A stretch of DNA of 64,000 bases from Symsagittifera roscoffensis (taxonomy: Eukaryota > Xenacoelomorpha > Acoela > Convolutidae), in the NCBI RefSeq assembly GCF_963678635.1, contig NC_087064.1, positions 24,172,539 through 24,236,538 of the forward strand, read 5' to 3'. Positions 41,459 to 52,733 of this stretch are shown piece after piece. The notes beneath the pieces were generated by a model. The model did no database searches and was not told the origin of the DNA. It saw nothing but the letters and a program-made list of their open reading frames with translations. Made by a program: the position numbers and the translations under genes. The number at the start of each line of letters is the position of its first letter. Position 1 is the stretch's first letter.

Positions 41459-41822
41459 CAGGGACGGACCTAGGATTTTCTCGAGGGGGCGCATTTTCAA
41501 AATCTTTTTAAAAATTTCCGACCTTTTTTTAGGTAGTCACAAATGAATTTTTCGAGCTCCCGCAATGTCTTAAGAGGACCCTGTTTTGGTGAAACTTTCT
41601 TCGCCGCAAGCAAAATTCAAAGAAAACAAGCAAAAAAAGCGTTTTTAGAAACTTTTTGGAAACTCAAAATTAGTTTATATTGGCTCCTAGGCGCCTTAAA
41701 GTTTGTCAGCCAAAAATGGTTGTCTCAAAACAGTACGAAGGAGGGACCCTTTGGTCGGCAGGGGTCCAATCACTGAGAGGAAAGGCGTCTGCCAAACGCC
41801 CCCTCCCCCTAAATCGCTCCTG
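41459..41822. mobile_element. hAT-type MITE (same family as 152-495)
   Basis: Starts cagggacggacctaggattt, ends ctaaatcgctcctg, and is flanked by identical gtcatggg at 41451-41458 and 41823-41830. Non-coding; translated frames across it are chance. Confidence 0.85.
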
Positions 41823-42028
41823 GTCATGGGTATGTTTAATTTTCATTTTAATTTATTTGAGATAATTTACTGGAGTAAAACTTCAATCATTCTATTTTCA
41901 AAGTCTGGGGTCGGTGACATTCTAGTCCGGGTTTGAAAAATTATTTTAGGCTAAGTGAAAATTGAGTTTTTTACCAAAGTCAGTAAGTAAGGGAAAAATT
42001 TCAAAACGATCATTAGAATTTCAACACG

Positions 42029-42228
42029 NNNNNNNNNNNNNNNNNNNNNNNNNNNNNNNNNNNNNNNNNNNNNNNNNNNNNNNNNNNNNNNNNNNNNNNN
42101 NNNNNNNNNNNNNNNNNNNNNNNNNNNNNNNNNNNNNNNNNNNNNNNNNNNNNNNNNNNNNNNNNNNNNNNNNNNNNNNNNNNNNNNNNNNNNNNNNNNN
42201 NNNNNNNNNNNNNNNNNNNNNNNNNNNN
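42029..42228. other. Assembly gap (200 N)
   Basis: Exactly 200 N, a standard placeholder of unknown true length. The right side resumes inside an R1-like 3' end (about 42229-42360, cgagagcacaattattccgt), so the assembly probably stopped in repeats. Confidence 0.95.
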
Positions 42229-42768
42229 CATCAAAAAATTTCGAACTATAGAAAAAGTTTTGTCAAAAATGGCAATAATATTGAATTTTTTAGGAGGAAA
42301 AAAAACCACCGAGAGCACAATTATTCCGTCAGTTTTTCCGAAAAAAGTTGGAAGAATTCTGTTTTTCTAAGCTGACTTATCAGCATTGTGATTAAAATTC
42401 ATGGTAAATTTTTACATCGCGGGAAAAATAAGATTTCAAAAAAGAAATCTCTTATCAGTGCAGAGCCTTGAATGAATGGACCGACTCCTGTGTTCTTTAT
42501 TAAACAGTTTTTGGAAACTTCGGTTGAAAATTGCGTACGAAAATTACTCTTTTTTTCTTAGATTTTGTAAAGATTTCTGCCCACGCAAGCGCTATTGAAA
42601 AAAAACGCAGACATAAATCGATTTCTGAGGCTTATTAAATTGCCGCTTGCAAGCCATAAGCAGGAAATTTATCGTGTCTCCCAAATAAATCGGGTGTCTC
42701 GAGTAGCAGGAAATTTAATTAATTCAATTTGACCATTTGACAATTTCACCATTTCAAATTGCCATATT

Positions 42769-42835
42769 TTACAAACAAAACTACTCTTGAATATCAGGGC
42801 GAAGCCATAAATATTCTGTCTTTTTTTCAAGGTTA
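42769..42835 (+). repeat. R1-like 5'-end fragment
   Basis: caaaactactcttgaatatc followed by agggcgaagcc: a truncated, diverged start of R1. Nothing else from R1 follows before the intact copy at 42943. Confidence 0.45.
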
Positions 42836-42942
42836 ATTGAAAAGTTTTTTTTTGCTAAAAAAAAATTGTTCAAGTTATCCAACTCCAACACGCTAATGTA
42901 AAAAACAAAGGGAGTTTTTAGTGTGTCGTGTCTTAATAATAA

Positions 42943-43487
42943 CAAGATTGCTCGTATCAGGGCGAAGCCCTGAATGTTCCGACTGCCTTTTAAAGTTTAT
43001 GGAGCAGTAATAACATTAAAAAATTCAATGAAATAAAACAAAATGAAAAAAAAATTTTTTTTCTAAAATTTGAAGTTTTTTATGAAAATCATCCCCCCAC
43101 ACGCCATTTAAATTACAAAAGGATAGATTTCGCTCCTTGTAACAAACCAAGTATGGCAAATAAGCTTCGTTCAATCAATTTGGAACGATTTCTAAGACGG
43201 ATTAAATCTCCGCTTACGCGTTAGTAGCGCGAATTATATCGCGCGTTAATTGTCCCAAATTGGTCAAAATGGCCAAAATGGCAATCTTTAAACCCCCGTA
43301 ACTTTACGAAAAATGATCACAGGTGAAATATCTTTTCAATTTTGAGCTCAGGACAACAATACTTTTCGAATGATTTAAAAAAAAGTTCCGTCAAAAATGG
43401 CTAGTTAAAAAGTCGAAATTTGTCTGAAGAAAAAAAAACCCAACCCGAGCACAAATATTCCGTTACTTTCTTATCGAAAGTAGGAGC
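42943..43487 (+). repeat. R1 repeat, full-length copy
   Basis: caagattgctcgtatcaggg to aagtaggagc, with both hairpins. It includes a small local duplication (ggtcaaaatggccaaaatgg). Flanking AATAA on both sides might be a target duplication, but the AT-rich context makes this weak. Confidence 0.7.
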
Positions 43488-43754
43488 AATAACAAAAGAT
43501 TTGCTTCAACTCAATTTGAAGCCTACTAATGCAACGCTTACGCAACAAAATTTTTCAGATCAGTTAAATTTTTTTTTCACAGTGCTTAGTTTAAAAGTCG
43601 AAAAATCACAGAATAAAAACACTGAATGCTCGCATCACGTCCGTCCAAGTCCTAGATGTTCCGATTGCTCTTTCACTAGACTCAAGTTGCAAAACAAGCA
43701 TTGATAAATTAAAGTTTGTAAATATTTACAAACTATGTATTTTAGGCTGATGAT

Positions 43755-44003
43755 TTTTGTATAATGGGGTTGTTGAGAGATACGTTCATGCACGAGGCAT
43801 ACCAGATATGTGGGGGTGGGGTTGAGAGATACGTTCATACACGAGGCATACCAGATATGTGGGGGGGGGGTGGGGACGGGGGTTGAGAGATACTTACACA
43901 TGTGAGTCAAGCTAGAGGGGGATTGAGAGATGTTGGAGGGGGATTCATATACTTACATATTTGAATCAAGTTAGATGGAGTGGGGGTGTTGTGAGCTACT
44001 TAC
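43755..44003. repeat. G-rich minisatellite abutting the GPCR 5' splice site
   Basis: Repeated units start gttgagagatac and continue ttcatacacgaggcatacca or variants, separated by runs of 5-9 G. The unit resembles the exon/intron border itself (gagctacttacatacatgag), so the array appears seeded by the splice-donor region. Minus-strand GTAAGT occurs at the true donor (43998-44003) and again in units near 43893 and 43951. Confidence 0.6.
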
Positions 44004-44197
44004 ATACATGAGGTACCAGAAGAGACTGCATAGGACGTCGCCGAGTAGCCAGTGTTTGGTGTGGACGACGTAGATGTTGAGTGGGATGCAGAAGAGGAGG
44101 AAGATGACGTCACTGAGGGACATACTGAAGAGGAAGAAGCTGGTGGCGGTGTGCATGCTCTTGTTCACACAGATCACCAACATCACCACAAAATTCC
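44004..44197 (-). CDS. GPCR exon: TM1 to start of TM3
   Basis: 194 nt between a TTTTTAG acceptor and a GTAAGT donor. It encodes (G)NFVVMLVICVNK (TM1 with the GN motif), SFFLFSMSLSDVIFLLF (TM2 with D2.50), loop 1 with W, and LLGDVLCSLFWYLMY with the conserved TM3 cysteine. It joins in phase 0 to the exon at 36035. The N-terminal exon with the start codon was not found to the right. The gene runs on the minus strand, so reading 44.2 kb to 23.4 kb gives TM1 to TM5 in order. Family: rhodopsin-like, peptide-receptor type. Confidence 0.88.
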
Positions 44198-44634
44198 CTA
44201 AAAATTCATCATCGTCGTCATCTTCATTCTCTCAATCAAAAAAGTGACTTTAGCAGTATATGTCCATTTTGAATCACATTCAAAACAATTTTATCGATTT
44301 GTCCGCCAGTGGACTAAAGCTCCCAGAACAAAAACCCACCTGGTAAATCCCCAGGACTAAATCCCCCATAAGACTTTAATTCCTAATAGGATAAAAGCTC
44401 CCATTTTTCGATTTACAATGCTCTACATTAGATTTGGACAACAAAAGCAACTTAGTAAAATACACCAACTGGTGAAAGATAGTTACAAAAAAAACTTAAA
44501 TAGAATTAAGATTAAATGTCAAAATTAAAAGGAAGTAGTTAGCTTTGAAGTAGACCAACTCCCTGCATTTGGCGGCACAGCAGACGATTCTCATTATAAT
44601 TGGTATCGCCTATTATTTCAGACAAAATTGGTTT
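44198..44634. other. Unassigned sequence upstream of the GPCR exon
   Basis: No start-containing GPCR exon could be recognised. AT-rich, without notable repeats. Confidence 0.4.
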
Positions 44635-44905
44635 TTATAAGACCAAGACTTTTTGTATCAAGGCAAAGCCTTGACAATTTTAAAAACCTGTAAACCTATC
44701 AAAAATTTAACTACAGTTTTTTTTTCAATTTGGAGTTGAAAACACTGATGCACTGGTGTTTTGAAAATATTTTAGCAAAAATGGCCTGTGACAAAAACAG
44801 TATTTGTCTGAAAATCAGAAGAAGGCGACTGATAGTATCAGGGCGAATCCCTGAATGTTTCGACTGCCCTTTAGGTACTTTTAGTTTTATTTAGAAAATT
44901 CATGA
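44635..44905 (+). repeat. R1-like fragments
   Basis: Two 5'-end-like pieces: gtatcaaggcaaagccttgac (44655) and gtatcagggcgaatccctgaa (44837), both keeping the hairpin with GAA- or AAA-type loops. The bodies are mostly lost. Confidence 0.45.
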
Positions 44906-45074
44906 CAGTTCAAAAAAATCTTTTAAAAAAATTGTTTTCATTATTTGGTGAAACTTTTTCCTAACGCAAGGACAAGTGCAAAGTAATACTTTTTTCATCG
45001 AGAAACCGGGTACGTGAAACGAAAAGACAGACCCAATTCAGTTTGGAATGATTCAATCCGCCACACGCTAGGAG

Positions 45075-45573
45075 TTAACAAGACTACTTGTAAATCAAGG
45101 CATAGCCCGGAATGCTTCACAAGCCCTCTGTCGTCGATTGCAATCTTCTTAAATAATCAAAAATTTAGAACTTTTTAAAGTTTTTAATTCTTAATTTTAT
45201 GAACCACAAGCTATGTACATTAATAAGTGGTATACTTTGAGCCTGCTAACGCATCATAATACAATATTTTGGATTCAATTTAATTTGGAAAGGTCCAATT
45301 CGCCGCTAACGCTTTTATAGAACAAAACATATTGCGGGTTACTTATCTCAATTCGAATTCTAGACGTCAAACTAGTCCCAAGTTCAAACCATCAAAACTG
45401 TATGAAAAATGATCTCAAGGTATTATATAGTTTTAATTTTGACCTCCAGACAATTATATTTTTCAGATGGTAGCAAAAAATACCGTCAGAAAGTTGAGTT
45501 AACTTGTAGAAAATGGACTGAACAAAAATATACACCGTAATCTTAAATAATCCACACTTTTTTTGAAAGTAGG
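45075..45573 (+). repeat. Diverged R1-like repeat
   Basis: Starts caagactacttgtaaatcaa and ends near tgaaagtaggaaca, with recognisable order of internal blocks (caatttaatttggaaaggtcc, gatggtagcaaaaaataccgtc). The hairpin at the 5' end is degraded. Confidence 0.5.
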
Positions 45574-45719
45574 AACAGTAAAAATTTATAAGGGTGCGCA
45601 TTAAAAACAAGTGAGCCACAGATGCAATTTTTGCATGCCTCAAAAATTAACAGTGAGCTCGGTAAATTAATTTTTGGTCAACATTTTCCAAAAAGAGCCT
45701 GCAAACGGCATTTTTGACC

Positions 45720-45899
45720 TGTTTTTTTTTTCAAAAATTTGACTGCGGCGCAGAATGTTTGGGCAAAATAGGTTCTTTATAGTGTTCTGGCAGCGCTTGA
45801 ACAATCAATTTGGTCCACTTAAAAAAATCGACAAAATTTTTTTAAAAAAATTTTAAAAGCCGCCCCCTTCATCTCGAGAAATTTTTATATCCACCTCTG
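45720..45899 (-). mobile_element. hAT-type MITE fragment, reverse orientation
   Basis: The reverse complement starts cagaggtggatataaaaatt and continues ctcgag and the ttggtcga-like block seen in the 32278 copy. The other end was not located. Confidence 0.5.
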
Positions 45900-46674
45900 G
45901 CACTAAAAATTTCTCTAAGCTTCAAAAAAGTTTCATTTTTATCAAAAAAAAAATTTTGGGAATTTTGCACCTATTTTTATTTTTCTTCAGATTATTTTTG
46001 GAACTCTAAAGAGCAGTTTTGGCCCAATTCTTCAATATATATGATTATAAAATCCTATTTTCAGCTTCGAAAAAAATTTAATCACGATCCTGCTAAAATC
46101 AAAACTCGTTTCCTGATCTTCAGTATCAACTCGTGCATAGAAAAAGAAGAAGTCTTTTCGGCAAAATTGATATAATCAGGTTACAAAAAAGTTTGATTAC
46201 TGATTCTTTTATCCAGTAAATTCAAACAGGGAGATAAACCCTCTGCGTAGAGGAAAAGAAAAGGAAGATACACGCCCAAATTAAAGGTTGATAGCACAAA
46301 AAAAAATTCCAAAAAGAAATAGGCTGGTAATTTGACCGATCACGTGCACCTGGATTTTGAAAAAAGCATGTTGTACTCAGAAATGAGTAAGAGTCTCAAA
46401 AACTTAAGCTTTTTCGGCTCTTTTTCCTAAACCCCCACAAGGCGCTTCTTTTTGATTTACTTGCACAAAATGCACGGTAACTACATATTTAATAAATCTT
46501 AATTTGATTTAAAAAACATTAGGAAAAAAATATTAATGAAATTGTAATTAAAACAATTGCAAGTCTGGAATTCTAATAGGTGAGAATCTTGAGTCAATTT
46601 CCAATAAGGAAAGAGGAGAGGTCGCTAGCTAAAAAAGTAATTAGGTCATTTTGCCTTTTAAAATGTTCTTTTGA
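45900..46674. other. Unassigned sequence
   Basis: AT-rich; no supportable gene or repeat. Confidence 0.4.
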
Positions 46675-46933
46675 ATCAAGTTAACATCCTCCCCCCACAC
46701 AGATAGACCAAGTTAAGATCTTCCACCCAGCCTTTAATTTGCATTAAATTTGCTAAGCGCTGCATATAAAATACTCGATTCTGATTGGCTGAAAATTTTA
46801 AGTTAGAACCGAGTTACGGCTTATCCAGACGTATCAAATCGCAGAATATAACGAGGTGTTAAAACATTTGATCAATTATTGCGAATTTTTACTGGCTACA
46901 GGACGAAACTGAATGATAGGATGTTAACTTGAT
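46675..46933. mobile_element. MITE with 16-bp perfect terminal inverted repeats
   Basis: atcaagttaacatcct at the left and its exact reverse complement at the right (46918-46933). It shares an internal block with 3622-3811. No target duplication recognised; non-coding. Confidence 0.7.
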
Positions 46934-47136
46934 ACGTCATTAATAAGGGAGTCTCAAAAAAGTTTCCGTGACTTCTGTAAATAGGTTCGAGTAACTCGAT
47001 ATGACAGTCCAAAGTCAAATGCATAAGGTAATGTGCTATGGTAATTCAATAGCATGCATTACCTAATGTAAAATGTCAGTCCTGTGTGAAATGATATAAA
47101 AACGAAGGAAACGTTATCAGAAATGGAAAGCCGAAT

Positions 47137-47340
47137 AAGGGGCAGATCTAGGATTTTCTCGAGGGCGGGGACGGATTTTCCAAAAATTTTCGAAGTTTTT
47201 GTTGTCCTTTTTATGTCTTTTAGGTGAAAAATGCATTTTTTTTCAGGCACTTTTTGAAAAAATTTAACTGTGAATGCCATTTTATAAAATTCACCATTTT
47301 TTTTGAGCAGACGCCCTCGCTCGGGGATTTGTTTTTTTTC
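47137..47340. mobile_element. hAT-type MITE fragment
   Basis: Starts aaggggcagatctaggattt, continues tctcgaggg and a gtccttttt block as in the other family members. The right terminus is not recognisable. Confidence 0.5.
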
Positions 47341-48460
47341 CTAAAAAGGTACGCCACCGGTGAAGGCGGAACAATATGCAGATTGCTCTAAGAGCAGAAA
47401 GGGTCCAAGAGAAGAAAAACTGAAAAGTATAAACTTTTCATAAGCTAATCGGTTAAAAAAAGTATTAGAATTGTCAATAATACCAAAAAAAAAAACGAAT
47501 AGATTAAGAGTAATTGATATAAGATGATTAGATTGATTGAGATAAAACTTGATCAAGCTTTTCGAAACTTAAATTGAGTGAAATTTGATGAGAATATTCG
47601 ATTTTAGTTAAACTTATTCATTTCCTCGGTAGTATTGACGATTCTTATAACTGTTTTCATCGATTAGTCATATATAAATGAATAGTTGTCCGTTTTCTGC
47701 TCTTAGATTTAATCTGCTCCTAGGCCATTCGGCTCATTGACCGCTATGGTACTATCTGGTACTATCATTTTGGGTTTTGACACAAGCAACAATTTATTTC
47801 TGCAGGCTGGTCTTTATTTATTTTAGAGAACCATCCCGGAGACTTAACACGGAGTTCCGTTGTTTAAGTTGAACAAAAGCCCATAGAATCAGCGCCCAGT
47901 ATGCTATGATTCACTTGCAATAGCTAATTTTGCAAATTTCAGCGCACACGCGATTTGAACCCGCTTTCATATTATTGCTTAGCGCCATCACTGCGAGAGC
48001 TCTGTAAGGCCATGGCGTCATCACTACCTTTAGCGCCAACATATTCTAACTGGGAAAGCGCAGGCCAAACTTTTGAGTTTGCAAAATAATTTTGGTCGAG
48101 CTTACAAAAGGGTAGTTCAAATTCAGGAAAAAACACGTTTTTTCCCCTTAGTGAAAATCTTAGATCCGTCTTCGATTTTAATTGAATTGAAGTTTTTTTT
48201 AACAAGCGCAAATGTTTTAACCGATATAATTTAAGTTGCTTCAAAATGCTTTTTTTATTCTATAAAGTACTGCATGAGCATATTGCCCAATTACCCAATC
48301 CTGAACTCAACAAGACAGATCGTATCAGGTCAAAACTCTTGAATTTCCCGACTCGCCTGCTTCTAAAAAGTCAAAAGCTGTTGATTGATAGGACGTGACA
48401 GATTTTTTAAAATAGTGTGTAACTGGTTTTGATCGTTGCTCACATGCGCGAAGACGATAC
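47341..48460. other. Unassigned sequence
   Basis: No coding signal. A box-B-like ggttcaaatc on the minus strand near 47955 was considered as a tRNA or SINE remnant but lacks a properly spaced A box. An R1-like 5' end fragment lies at 48309-48350. Confidence 0.35.
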
Positions 48461-48639
48461 ATAGTGATATTTTCAATCTTCTTATGCAGTCGTGTCTGGA
48501 TTAACTTACCGGTGTCTAATGTAATTCGCAGGTCAAAAAACTTGTCTCTTATGTATGTCGCTCACAGCAACTGGTTATTCCAGTCGGATTATTATCCAAA
48601 ATTGAAACCATTCAAACATGTGCCCAGTCAGATTCATTC

Positions 48640-49270
48640 CAGACAAAACCATTCATGGTTCTTCGTCAACTTAAATTAAAAACAAACCGAATTCAATCGA
48701 AACAAAAACGCAAAATTGTTAGATTAGCGCAAAAACGTGGGTGTATAATCAATTTGAAAATGCAGCAGCAAAAAAACAGGTTGAGGCAAGTTTTTAATCA
48801 CACTGCCAGCCCCATGGAGAAAACTAAGTACAAAACAAGGTGCACTTTTTAAAAAAAAAAAAACTTGAAAGAAATAAAACGAAAAATGTCCATCAAAAAA
48901 AGAAAAAAAGTTAGCCAATGCAGATAATAGACAGTTTGTAAGGTACTGAATGAAATCAAATGAGAAAAAAATCATGCTAAATAGTCATTTGAGGAACTGA
49001 ATTTGACAAAAAGGAAGAAAATTTCTATCCATTTTAGTTGTGGAAATCCTAATTTAGATCAACACTTTCCCTCATATACCTGAAACCAATAAACGCGAGG
49101 GAAGTCGAAAGTGTCCTGGCTAAAAAATTAAATTTAGCCTCGACTTTTGAGTTAAAATTATTTCTTAAAACATTGGCTATAGCACACACTCTTGCCAAAA
49201 CTTTTTCAGAAAAGTTCCGACTTGATTGTTTTTCTCAATTGTTTGAAAAAGCTAAGCTTTACATTGCATA
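48640..49270 (+). pseudogene. Possible 5' part of a non-LTR retrotransposon relic
   Basis: A Lys/Arg/Gln-rich open stretch (48655-48852) and further broken frames lie directly upstream of recognisable RT. They could be the remains of ORF1 or of the endonuclease region, but no motif is clear. Confidence 0.3.
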
Positions 49271-49790
49271 AAGAAAGAAAATTTTCTGATCCATCAAAAT
49301 ACCTGCCCATTTTGCTACCAATTATTTGTAGGCTGTTAGAAAACTCATGTAAATTATGATTTCAGGTTAATTTAAGAAGTTCAGGTTGTTTGATAAAGAT
49401 CAACTTGGCTTTCGAAACTGTAGTGGAACAATTGTCGCGATTATTTCGTAAAAAGAAATGATCAAGTAAATTTTCAGACCCAATCAGTAATGACTCAAGG
49501 TACCTTTGTTGACCTCAAGTGAGCATTTGGCAAATTCAATTATAACATTCTTATCAAAGTGTAATGCGTATGACTTGAGATGTCCTTTGATGCAACTAAT
49601 TGAATCTTATCTCAATAAACGCACAGAGTTTTTGAGAGTAATCAAGCGAAGTCTGACTTGAGAAGTTTTCAATGTGAAGTCCCACAGGGTTCGGTTTTCG
49701 AACCGTTTTTAATTACTGTCTTATTGAAGATATAGCAGTCAATTTAGATAATCCAAAATGTGTCTTATTTCTAGATGTACCGCAATTACA
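49270..49790 (+). pseudogene. Non-LTR retrotransposon reverse transcriptase relic
   Basis: Plus-strand motifs in RT order: YLPILLPIICRLLEN (about 49309-49345), then TFVDLK-stop-AFGKFNYNILIK (49499-49560) and RSFQCEVPQGSVFEPF (49660-49711). These are the FVDLKKAFD and GVPQGS motifs of LINE-type RT (jockey/CR1 range). Several stops and shifts; the catalytic YADD region is not preserved. Confidence 0.7.
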
Positions 49791-50629
49791 ACCACTAAAG
49801 AGAAAAAAGCAATAAAGAACAACATCAAAGCGAATTGAAAAAAACTAGAAAAAGGTGATTTAATAACAAATTTACAACTAAAATACAATACAAATACAAC
49901 TAAAACAAAATACTTCCACAAGAATCCAGAAGCCACAAAAATTTTTGCGAGTGAAAATACACAATGGAAAAATTGAGAGCAAAAAAAATTTGTGACCTTG
50001 GATTGATCCTGGGCTGATTTGAAATTCGCATAGTACCCAAATTTGTTGTATTTAAATGAGTTTTTGAAAATGAGTTTTTGAAAAAAAGTACTGTTCATTT
50101 TCTATACGATTTTGCAAATTGACGAGATGTAAGCAAGTTAACGAAGGTATGTTTTCAGGCTCGAAAGGCAGCATGAGCTACGTATGATATGTTTACAGAT
50201 ACGATTCTTAAAGAAGTTAAAAATGCTGAACCGTGTTATAAATTACCATCCAAACTACATAAATTTGTAACAACTGCATCTTGTTTTGAAATAAACAGTG
50301 TCAACACAATTATTTGGAATGCTAGATCATAGATCATCGAGAATTAGCTAGAAAAATATATCTTTAATTAATCTAGTGTTTTCAGTTTTTTCGTTTTGTA
50401 TCTTGTTTTAATCTTTAATCGTTTTCGTTTTGTTTTGACGCTCCCGTTTTTTTCTAATTGATATAAAGTGATTTTTCAAATTTATTTAAATTTGATAATG
50501 GGACATTATTGTTTGCAAATCATGTAGAGTAAAATAGAAGAAATAGAGTTTCCTATTAATAGATAAGAACACCAAAAACTTCAAGTAATTGCATTGTTTT
50601 CTCAAACTTTCATTAAAATCATTCATTCA
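49791..50629. other. Unassigned sequence
   Basis: May include more of the LINE 3' end, but nothing is recognisable. Confidence 0.35.
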
Positions 50630-51960
50630 TTACGAGGCCAAACTGTGCATTCTCTGCATTGTAAGCGGAATCCGCAACAGCCCAAACTCAGGTTTTGGTT
50701 TCCACAAAAAAATACTTAAATCATTGTACCGCTCAAAATTGCTCGAAAAATAGGCGAATTTGCGGAATCCGCAACTGTATTTGCGGAATCCAGAACAGTT
50801 TAAGGAATCCACAAACAAATGATAAAACATTTGTATCATTAAATTGAGCTGTTGCGGAATCCGCAACTGTAAGTGGAATCCGCAAATTGTAAGTGTAATC
50901 CCCAAATTGTAAGTGGAGTCCGCATTTTGTTTGCGGACTCCCTTTAATTGTATTTATATGTGTAGAAGCGTTTAAAATTATATGTTTTAAATACATGATT
51001 TGATATCACTAGAATAAAAATGTACCAGAATAGAAACTTACTGGAATAGATCAGTGTTTAGGATTAATGGAATCCCAATTACTGACCAGTATTTGGGATC
51101 GATGAAATCCCAAATACTTAACTAAATCAACGATTTGCTATGCGTTGGGTTTCTAATCACTCTCAACCTAATGACTCCAAATAATAGATATGTTCATATT
51201 TATTCCACATTTTTCCAGTTTTTGGGATTTCATCAATCCCAAATACTGACCAGTATTTGGGATCGATGGAAACCCAAATACTGACCTAATTTGGCGATAT
51301 GCTGTGTGTTCCATACACTCTCAACCCATTAACTACAATTACTGCATTTATTCGGCGTTTTTCTTCCAAAATCAGTATTTGGGATTGACGCAATCCCAAT
51401 TACTGACCAAATTTGTCAATATGCTGTGTGTTCCATACACTTTCGACTCAATGACTCCTAAAATTGAATTGTTCGGTGTTGTGTTTCCAAAACACTAAAA
51501 GATGACATCCACCGATTTAGGTAACAAATGTTTTAAAACTTGTACGTGGATTCCGCTGACAATAGTTAAGTCTTTGCTTTTAAATTCCGCATTGCTAGAG
51601 ATAAGAATTCCAGCTCATCTTTTAATTGTTCATATGCAAGTTCAGTATTGAACAAATATTGTAATTCACTTACAGTTTGCGGAATCCACTTACATTTGCG
51701 GATTCCGCTTACATTTTGCGCAATCCACTTACATTTGCGGAATCCAGAACAACTAGCTATATTTGCTTGTTGCGGAATCCGCGACAAAACAAATGTGCCG
51801 ACAAAATTTACGCTACAGGTATATGTATGCGGAGTCCACTGAAATTTTGTTTCTGGAATCCACTTACATTTTGGAACATATTTTAAGACTTGTCTCTGGA
51901 ATCCAGGAACATACAGACACAAATATGTGCTCCTATCCAGTGCACAGTTTGGCCTCGTAA
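50630..51960. mobile_element. TIR element with internal inverted repeat clusters
   Basis: Perfect 20-bp terminal inverted repeats: ttacgaggccaaactgtgca at 50630-50649 and its complement at 51941-51960. Next to the left end lies a cluster of gcggaatccgcaac / gtaagtggaatccgcaaa units (50650-50945). Next to the right end lies the same cluster inverted (51545-51905). Between them are about three repeats carrying gtatttgggat ... atcccaaatac hairpins and gctgtgtgttccatacactc. No transposase ORF. The target duplication is unresolved (AT-rich flanks). Confidence 0.75.
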
Positions 51961-52530
51961 TTTATGGAAAAAAAGTTGCCTCTTGTTTGTTAAAGGCTAC
52001 ATTTATTGAAAATATTGTCTAGAAAATCTATTTGTCAGTTTTATGCGCTTAAACATGGTTAGTGATGAGTCCATGTTTTCGTGCCATGTTCGTAAATTGC
52101 GATAAAAAATATGTACAAGAGCTGTTGTGGTCGACTAACCGTCTTCAAGATTTTCTTTGCCGTTCAACAATCAAAAAACAGTATCCGCCATCCCTAGATT
52201 GTATGCCTGCTTCTGTTTTCCTTGGTTGTTGAACGAACGAAAAAAATCATCTGCATAATACATTTACAGCTCGGATCTTCTACTACATTCAGTTTGGTGT
52301 TAACAGTATCTTTAGGACTGCAGCAGTTAACTTCTTTCAAAATTATGCAATTCATTCCTCAATTGAGTTTTGTTTGCAATCAAATCTGCCTTGAGACAAC
52401 AATTCTACCCGATTGAGAAATGAAAGCCAAAAAGTTTTTAAAATGATTCATTGTTATTTTTATTTACAAAATCAACCAGACTACATTATTTACAAAATCA
52501 ATCTGTCATACTACATACACAATTTATAAC
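51961..52530. other. Unassigned sequence
   Basis: No supportable feature. Confidence 0.4.
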
Positions 52531-52534
52531 TCCC

Positions 52535-52733
52535 CTCACGAATGCTCGTATCAAGGTTCGGCTTGTATGTTCCGATAGCCCCTTAAGGTTAATTGATAGC
52601 TGAACTCGAAAAATTGATAATTTTTCAAAAAAAAGTGAAGCGAGCTTTAAATAAAACTTGAGATTGTTTTGAAAATTATTCCCTCAACACGCTGTGTAAA
52701 GTGATATATTGCGCACATAGCTAACAAAGATAT
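52535..52733 (+). repeat. R1-like repeat cut by the LTR of copy 2
   Basis: atgctcgtatcaaggttcgg, tgttccgatagccccttaag and cacgctgtgtaaagt follow R1 order for its first half. The sequence then switches abruptly to the LTR at 52734, so copy 2 probably inserted into an R1-like repeat whose other half would lie beyond the right edge. Confidence 0.55.

Noticed and set aside
41543-41936. Overlapping plus-strand ORFs
   Set aside because: They lie inside and across the end of the hAT-type MITE.
41962-42375. A 137-codon ORF that includes X residues
   Set aside because: It reads through the 200-N gap.
47940-48010. Possible tRNA or tRNA-derived SINE on the minus strand (ggttcaaatc box)
   Set aside because: The A-box-like sequence is too close to the B box and no cloverleaf could be drawn.
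49739-50098. A 119-codon Phe-rich minus-strand ORF
   Set aside because: It is low complexity and has no motif; the plus strand here is the end of a LINE relic.
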